Shown here piece by piece: positions 61,453 through 64,000 of a DNA stretch of 64,000 nucleotides. Made by a program: the position numbers and the translations under genes. The stretch is from the NCBI RefSeq assembly GCF_050337105.1, contig NZ_JAKJSQ010000016.1:7295-71294 (forward strand), in the 5' to 3' direction. Source of the DNA: Aliivibrio_A kagoshimensis. Lineage in GTDB: Bacteria > Pseudomonadota > Gammaproteobacteria > Enterobacterales > Vibrionaceae. The stretch's first letter is position 1. Each line of letters begins with the position of its first letter. Under the pieces are notes generated by a model. It was given only the letters and a program-made list of their open reading frames with translations. It was not told the DNA's origin and did not search any database.

Positions 61453-62067
61453 TTAATTGGCAGCTTCTAATTCATCTGCTTTTAGAAATGCAGTATGAGT
61501 ACTTAACTGCTGTTCGTAGCGTTCGATATGCTCAAATTGGCTCAAGCTACCGTTATTCTTAAGTATCTCAGCAATGAATGACATCATAATGTCAGCACCA
61601 CTTAATTGCTCACCAACTAGGTAGGTTTTATCTTGTAGTGATTGATTGAAATAGCTGATCACTTTGCCGATTTCATTATCCACATACCCAGATAAAAAAT
61701 TGGTATCGCAGCCATCTTTTTGCAAATACATTTTCATTAGTAACGGCAAGATGGCAGAACTTTCAGCAAAATGCATCCACTGAGAGTATTCAACATACGC
61801 TTTAGTTCCCCTTGACGGTGCTAACTTGTCGGCGGCAAATTTATTTATTAGATACTCAGTGATCGCTCCTGATTCAGCGATCACCATCCCATCGTCTTCT
61901 AACACAGGAGATTTACCCAACGGGTGTATTGCTTTGAGTTCAGGTGGCGCTAAAAACGTCACACTGTCTCTTTGATAACCAATGATCTGGTAGTCTACAC
62001 CTAGCTCTTCCAGTAACCAGATAATGCGCTTTGAGCGTGACTTGTTCAGATGATGTAATATGATCAT
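61453..62067 (-). CDS. Glutathione S-transferase
   Basis: A 204-residue GST with the thioredoxin-like domain (HHLNKSRSKRIIWLLEELGV, then PLGKSPVLEDDGMVIAESGA) and the C-terminal helical domain. It sits between the CurA-like and YqhD-like genes, 14-17 nt from each, so it is in the same transcript and probably conjugates electrophiles that the operon removes. Confidence 0.9.
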   Translation of the reverse strand: MIILHHLNKSRSKRIIWLLEELGVDYQIIGYQRDSVTFLAPPELKAIHPLGKSPVLEDDGMVIAESGAITEYLINKFAADKLAPSRGTKAYVEYSQWMHFAESSAILPLLMKMYLQKDGCDTNFLSGYVDNEIGKVISYFNQSLQDKTYLVGEQLSGADIMMSFIAEILKNNGSLSQFEHIERYEQQLSTHTAFLKADELEAAN

Positions 62068-62081
62068 ATTATTCCCTACGC

Positions 62082-63119
62082 TTATCGTTCGTTGTTGACA
62101 CGAACCACTAATTTTCCAAAGTTTTTACCTTCAAGCAGACCCATAAAAGCCTCTGGTGCACTTTCTAATTCTTCAACAAGGTGCTCACGGTAGTGAATTT
62201 TCCCTTCACTTAACCACTGACCCATCTGTTGAGCAAACTCGTTATAACGGTGGGCATAGTCATCAAAAATAATAAAACCTTGCACTTTAATGCGTTTTAC
62301 CAGCAAGGTTCCCATTAGCATTGATAAACGATCCGGCCCTTCAGGCAAAGAGGTGGCGTTGTATTGCGAAATCAAGCCACACACTGGAATACGAGCACCC
62401 GTATTAAGAAGCGGTAAAACGCCATCAAACACTTTGCCACCTACGTTTTCAAAGTAGACATCGATACCCTGAGTACATTCTTTGGCTAACTGCTCGGCAA
62501 AATCGTCCGCTTTATGATCAATACAGGCATCAAATCCCAGTACATTCTTAGCGTAATCACACTTCTCTTGTCCACCAGCAACGCCAACCACACGACACCC
62601 TTTTAGCTTACCAATTTGACCAACAGTGGCACCAACGGGCCCAGTGGCAGCAGCGACAACAATCGTCTCTCCCTCTTTAGGTTGACCAATATCAAGCAGC
62701 CCCATATAAGCGGTAAAACCCGGCATACCCATGATGCCAAGTGCGTAAGAAGGATTTTGTGGTTTATCCCCCAATGGCATTAGCCCTTCGCCATCAGAAA
62801 CGGCGTAATCCTGCCAGCCAGTATAAGCCAACACCCAATCACCAACAGCAAAGTTCGGATTATTGGATACTTCAATTTGGCAAACCGTCGCCCCTACCAT
62901 CACATCATCAATGGCAACAGGATCAGCGTAGGATTTTGCGTCACTCATTCGGCCACGCATATAAGGGTCAAGAGAGAGATAGATACTACGCAACAACACT
63001 TCGCCATCAGCGGGAACCGGTTTCTCTGTGGTATTGAGTCGAAAGTTATCAGCAATCGGTGCTCCGACTGGGCGTGACGCAAGTAATATTTGGCGATTCA
63101 TATTCAGTGATTCAGTCAT
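62082..63119 (-). CDS. NADP-dependent medium-chain reductase (CurA-like)
   Basis: A 345-residue zinc-independent MDR enzyme related to curcumin reductase and leukotriene B4 dehydrogenases. The substrate-side residues include SLDPYMRGRMSDAKSY, and the NADP-binding motif is AATGPVGATVGQIGKLKGC. It reduces the double bond of alpha,beta-unsaturated ketones and aldehydes. First gene of the operon, with its own copy of the 23-bp operator directly upstream. A downstream ATG (residue 7) is an alternative start. Confidence 0.9.
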   Translation of the reverse strand: MTESLNMNRQILLASRPVGAPIADNFRLNTTEKPVPADGEVLLRSIYLSLDPYMRGRMSDAKSYADPVAIDDVMVGATVCQIEVSNNPNFAVGDWVLAYTGWQDYAVSDGEGLMPLGDKPQNPSYALGIMGMPGFTAYMGLLDIGQPKEGETIVVAAATGPVGATVGQIGKLKGCRVVGVAGGQEKCDYAKNVLGFDACIDHKADDFAEQLAKECTQGIDVYFENVGGKVFDGVLPLLNTGARIPVCGLISQYNATSLPEGPDRLSMLMGTLLVKRIKVQGFIIFDDYAHRYNEFAQQMGQWLSEGKIHYREHLVEELESAPEAFMGLLEGKNFGKLVVRVNNER

Positions 63120-63142
63120 TATGGTTTCTCATCCGTTTTAGC

Positions 63143-63165
63143 CCAAAATAGACCAGTCGTCTAGT
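63143..63165. promoter_or_regulatory. NemR-type operator copy 1, before the CurA-like gene
   Basis: This 23-bp block has the core TAGACCAGTCGTCTA, with outer arms TAGAC/GTCTA. It is identical over all 23 bases to the block at 63822-63844. It lies 24 nt before the CurA-like start and just after the regulator's terminator. Confidence 0.8.
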
Positions 63166-63173
63166 ATGAGCGT

Positions 63174-63202
63174 AAAAAAATCCCCGCCAGCAAACGGCGG
63201 GG
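63174..63202 (-). terminator. Terminator of the TetR/NemR-like gene
   Basis: CCCCGCC (63182-63188) pairs with GGCGGGG (63196-63202) around a 7-nt loop, followed on the minus strand by a T-run (63174-63180). Confidence 0.85.
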
Positions 63203-63219
63203 TATTGTTTTTTAAGCTG

Positions 63220-63807
63220 TTATTTCGTTTTAAGCTGCAACTGGGTAAACAACATGACTCTGTCTAACCCATCGCTGTTTTTTCTCAACTTGCTCATCAA
63301 GCTGGCTCCAACCCAAAGGTTGTAAAGCAGCTCTGCCGTTTCATCGGCATTTTGAACGCTTATTGAGCCCTCTTTGACACCATCGTCAATACACCGACTG
63401 ATCGCACCAATAATTTTAGTGGCACCGTTAAGCAGTGCTAAGCGCATAGGCTCAGACAGATCGGACACCTCGGCACTTAACTTCACAACCAAACACTTTT
63501 GCAAAGCGCAGCTCTCTGAGTGCACATCAATCCAGCACTGCCAATACCCCATTAATCGGTCATAAGCACTGCCATCATTACTTTGAAAACGTTCTTCTAT
63601 TCGACGTTGATAATCATCAAAATAATCATTGATCAACGCTTCACCAAACTGCTCTTTCGATTTGAAATAGTGGTAAAACGAGCCTTTAGGCACATCCGCA
63701 TGTTTTAATATCTGTGATAACCCCACATTTGAGAAGCCTTGCCCGGCGATCAGTTGATAACCCGTATCTAAAATGTGCTGTCGTGTCTCTTTGGTTTCTA
63801 TTTTCAT
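63220..63807 (-). CDS. nemR: NemR-like TetR-family redox repressor
   Basis: A 195-residue TetR-family repressor. The helix-turn-helix contains LSQILKHADVPKGSFYHYFKSKEQ. It resembles E. coli NemR by eye, including the conserved cysteine Cys105 in QKCLVVKLSAEVSDLSE (NemR Cys106) and a lysine (Lys173) in VGASLMSKL, equivalent to NemR Lys175; together they sense electrophiles and hypochlorous acid. ATG 63807 excludes a leader. Copies of the same 23-bp operator lie before it and before the CurA-like operon, so it autoregulates and represses detoxification genes until oxidised. Confidence 0.88.
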   Translation of the reverse strand: MKIETKETRQHILDTGYQLIAGQGFSNVGLSQILKHADVPKGSFYHYFKSKEQFGEALINDYFDDYQRRIEERFQSNDGSAYDRLMGYWQCWIDVHSESCALQKCLVVKLSAEVSDLSEPMRLALLNGATKIIGAISRCIDDGVKEGSISVQNADETAELLYNLWVGASLMSKLRKNSDGLDRVMLFTQLQLKTK

Positions 63808-63821
63808 GCCGCTACTGTAAA

Positions 63822-63844
63822 CCAAAATAGACCAGTCGTCTAGT
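63822..63844. promoter_or_regulatory. NemR-type operator copy 2, before the regulator itself
   Basis: The block is identical in all 23 bases to that at 63143-63165, with the same TAGACCAGTCGTCTA core. It begins 15 nt before the regulator's start codon, where binding would block its own promoter. Confidence 0.8.
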
Positions 63845-63989
63845 GATTTGTTTATTGTTAAAAAACTCAACTCACAAATATGAAACTAATTGTACCTACT
63901 TGTTGATTTCACAAAAGATAAGCATATGATGCACTTCTGAAACAGATGTCTTAAGTTGCTATTTTATTAAACATTTAATAGGTTTTAGT

Positions 63990-64000
63990 ATGAAGTATAT
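63990..64000 (+). CDS. Possible gene start running off the window
   Basis: An ATG at 63990 follows AGG with 7-nt spacing. Only three codons (M K Y) are visible, so nothing can be said about the product. Confidence 0.2.

Noticed and set aside
1..64000. Prophage, transposon or integrative element covering the window
   Set aside because: No integrase, transposase, phage structural gene, or flanking tRNA/direct repeat was seen; gene content and codon use appear to be those of ordinary chromosome.

Overview
The window looks like chromosomal DNA of a marine gammaproteobacterium, most likely a Vibrio or close relative. The evidence is moderate-to-low GC by eye, Vibrio-like gene content (CsrB-type sRNA, DUF1330, YcaQ-like protein, MipA/OmpV), Fur-type boxes and strong AGGAGG ribosome sites. 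One ambiguous base (30133) and one apparently frameshifted gene suggest a draft assembly. I see no rRNA, tRNA, CRISPR array, complete insertion sequence or prophage. It reads as accessory-rich chromosome with short operons and several gene remnants.

Layout. 1-10.9 kb: start of an acetyltransferase, a PPC/DUF296 protein, a secreted alkylsulfatase with a divergent LysR regulator and a perfect 15-bp inverted repeat between them, small envelope proteins, a CPA1 antiporter, a YibH/YibI-type pair, a YcaQ-like protein and a BLUF blue-light sensor. 10.9-16 kb: a nikABCDE-type ABC operon preceded by a Fur-like palindrome. 16-20 kb: a remnant of a sorting-signal protein, a WYL regulator divergent from an epoxide-hydrolase-like enzyme, a LysR regulator and a TauE/SafE exporter. 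20-25.5 kb: a FepCDGB-type ferric-siderophore operon with a Fur box, divergent from an uncharacterised 128-aa gene with its own Fur-like site, then tehB. 25.7-28.6 kb: alkA-like glycosylase and EamA transporter divergent from ada, an alkylation-repair island. 28.9-36.3 kb: diguanylate cyclase, AraC regulators, EamA, VOC protein, a frameshifted gene, a secreted HNH nuclease, LysE exporter and YhcH.

36.4-44 kb: a DUF2141-MFP-RND-MipA efflux operon converging on an RstA/RstB-like two-component system. 44-47.1 kb: HAD phosphatase, VOC protein and a choice-of-anchor-I lipoprotein. 47.2-55 kb: nosRZDFYL for nitrous oxide reduction, with an FNR-type box before nosR and a strong hairpin between nosZ and nosD. 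55-57.3 kb: GST, a secreted EEP-type phosphodiesterase/nuclease and a retropepsin-like protein. 57.4-57.9 kb: a CsrB-family sRNA on the minus strand with about 27 GGA motifs. 58-60.2 kb: GNAT, a small acidic protein, DUF2798 and LysR. 60.3-63.9 kb: an electrophile/aldehyde detoxification operon (CurA-like reductase, GST, YqhD-like aldehyde reductase) next to a NemR-like TetR regulator, with the same 23-bp operator in front of both units.

How the parts work together: metal acquisition (nik, fep) appears Fur-linked; nos gives terminal N2O respiration under FNR control; ada/alkA and nemR/curA/gst/yqhD handle alkylating and electrophilic stress; the Csr sRNA would sequester the global regulator CsrA. 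Several decayed pieces (AraC N- and C-terminal fragments, a Sel1 lipoprotein, a sorting-signal tail, a frameshifted ORF) show that the region has been rearranged repeatedly.
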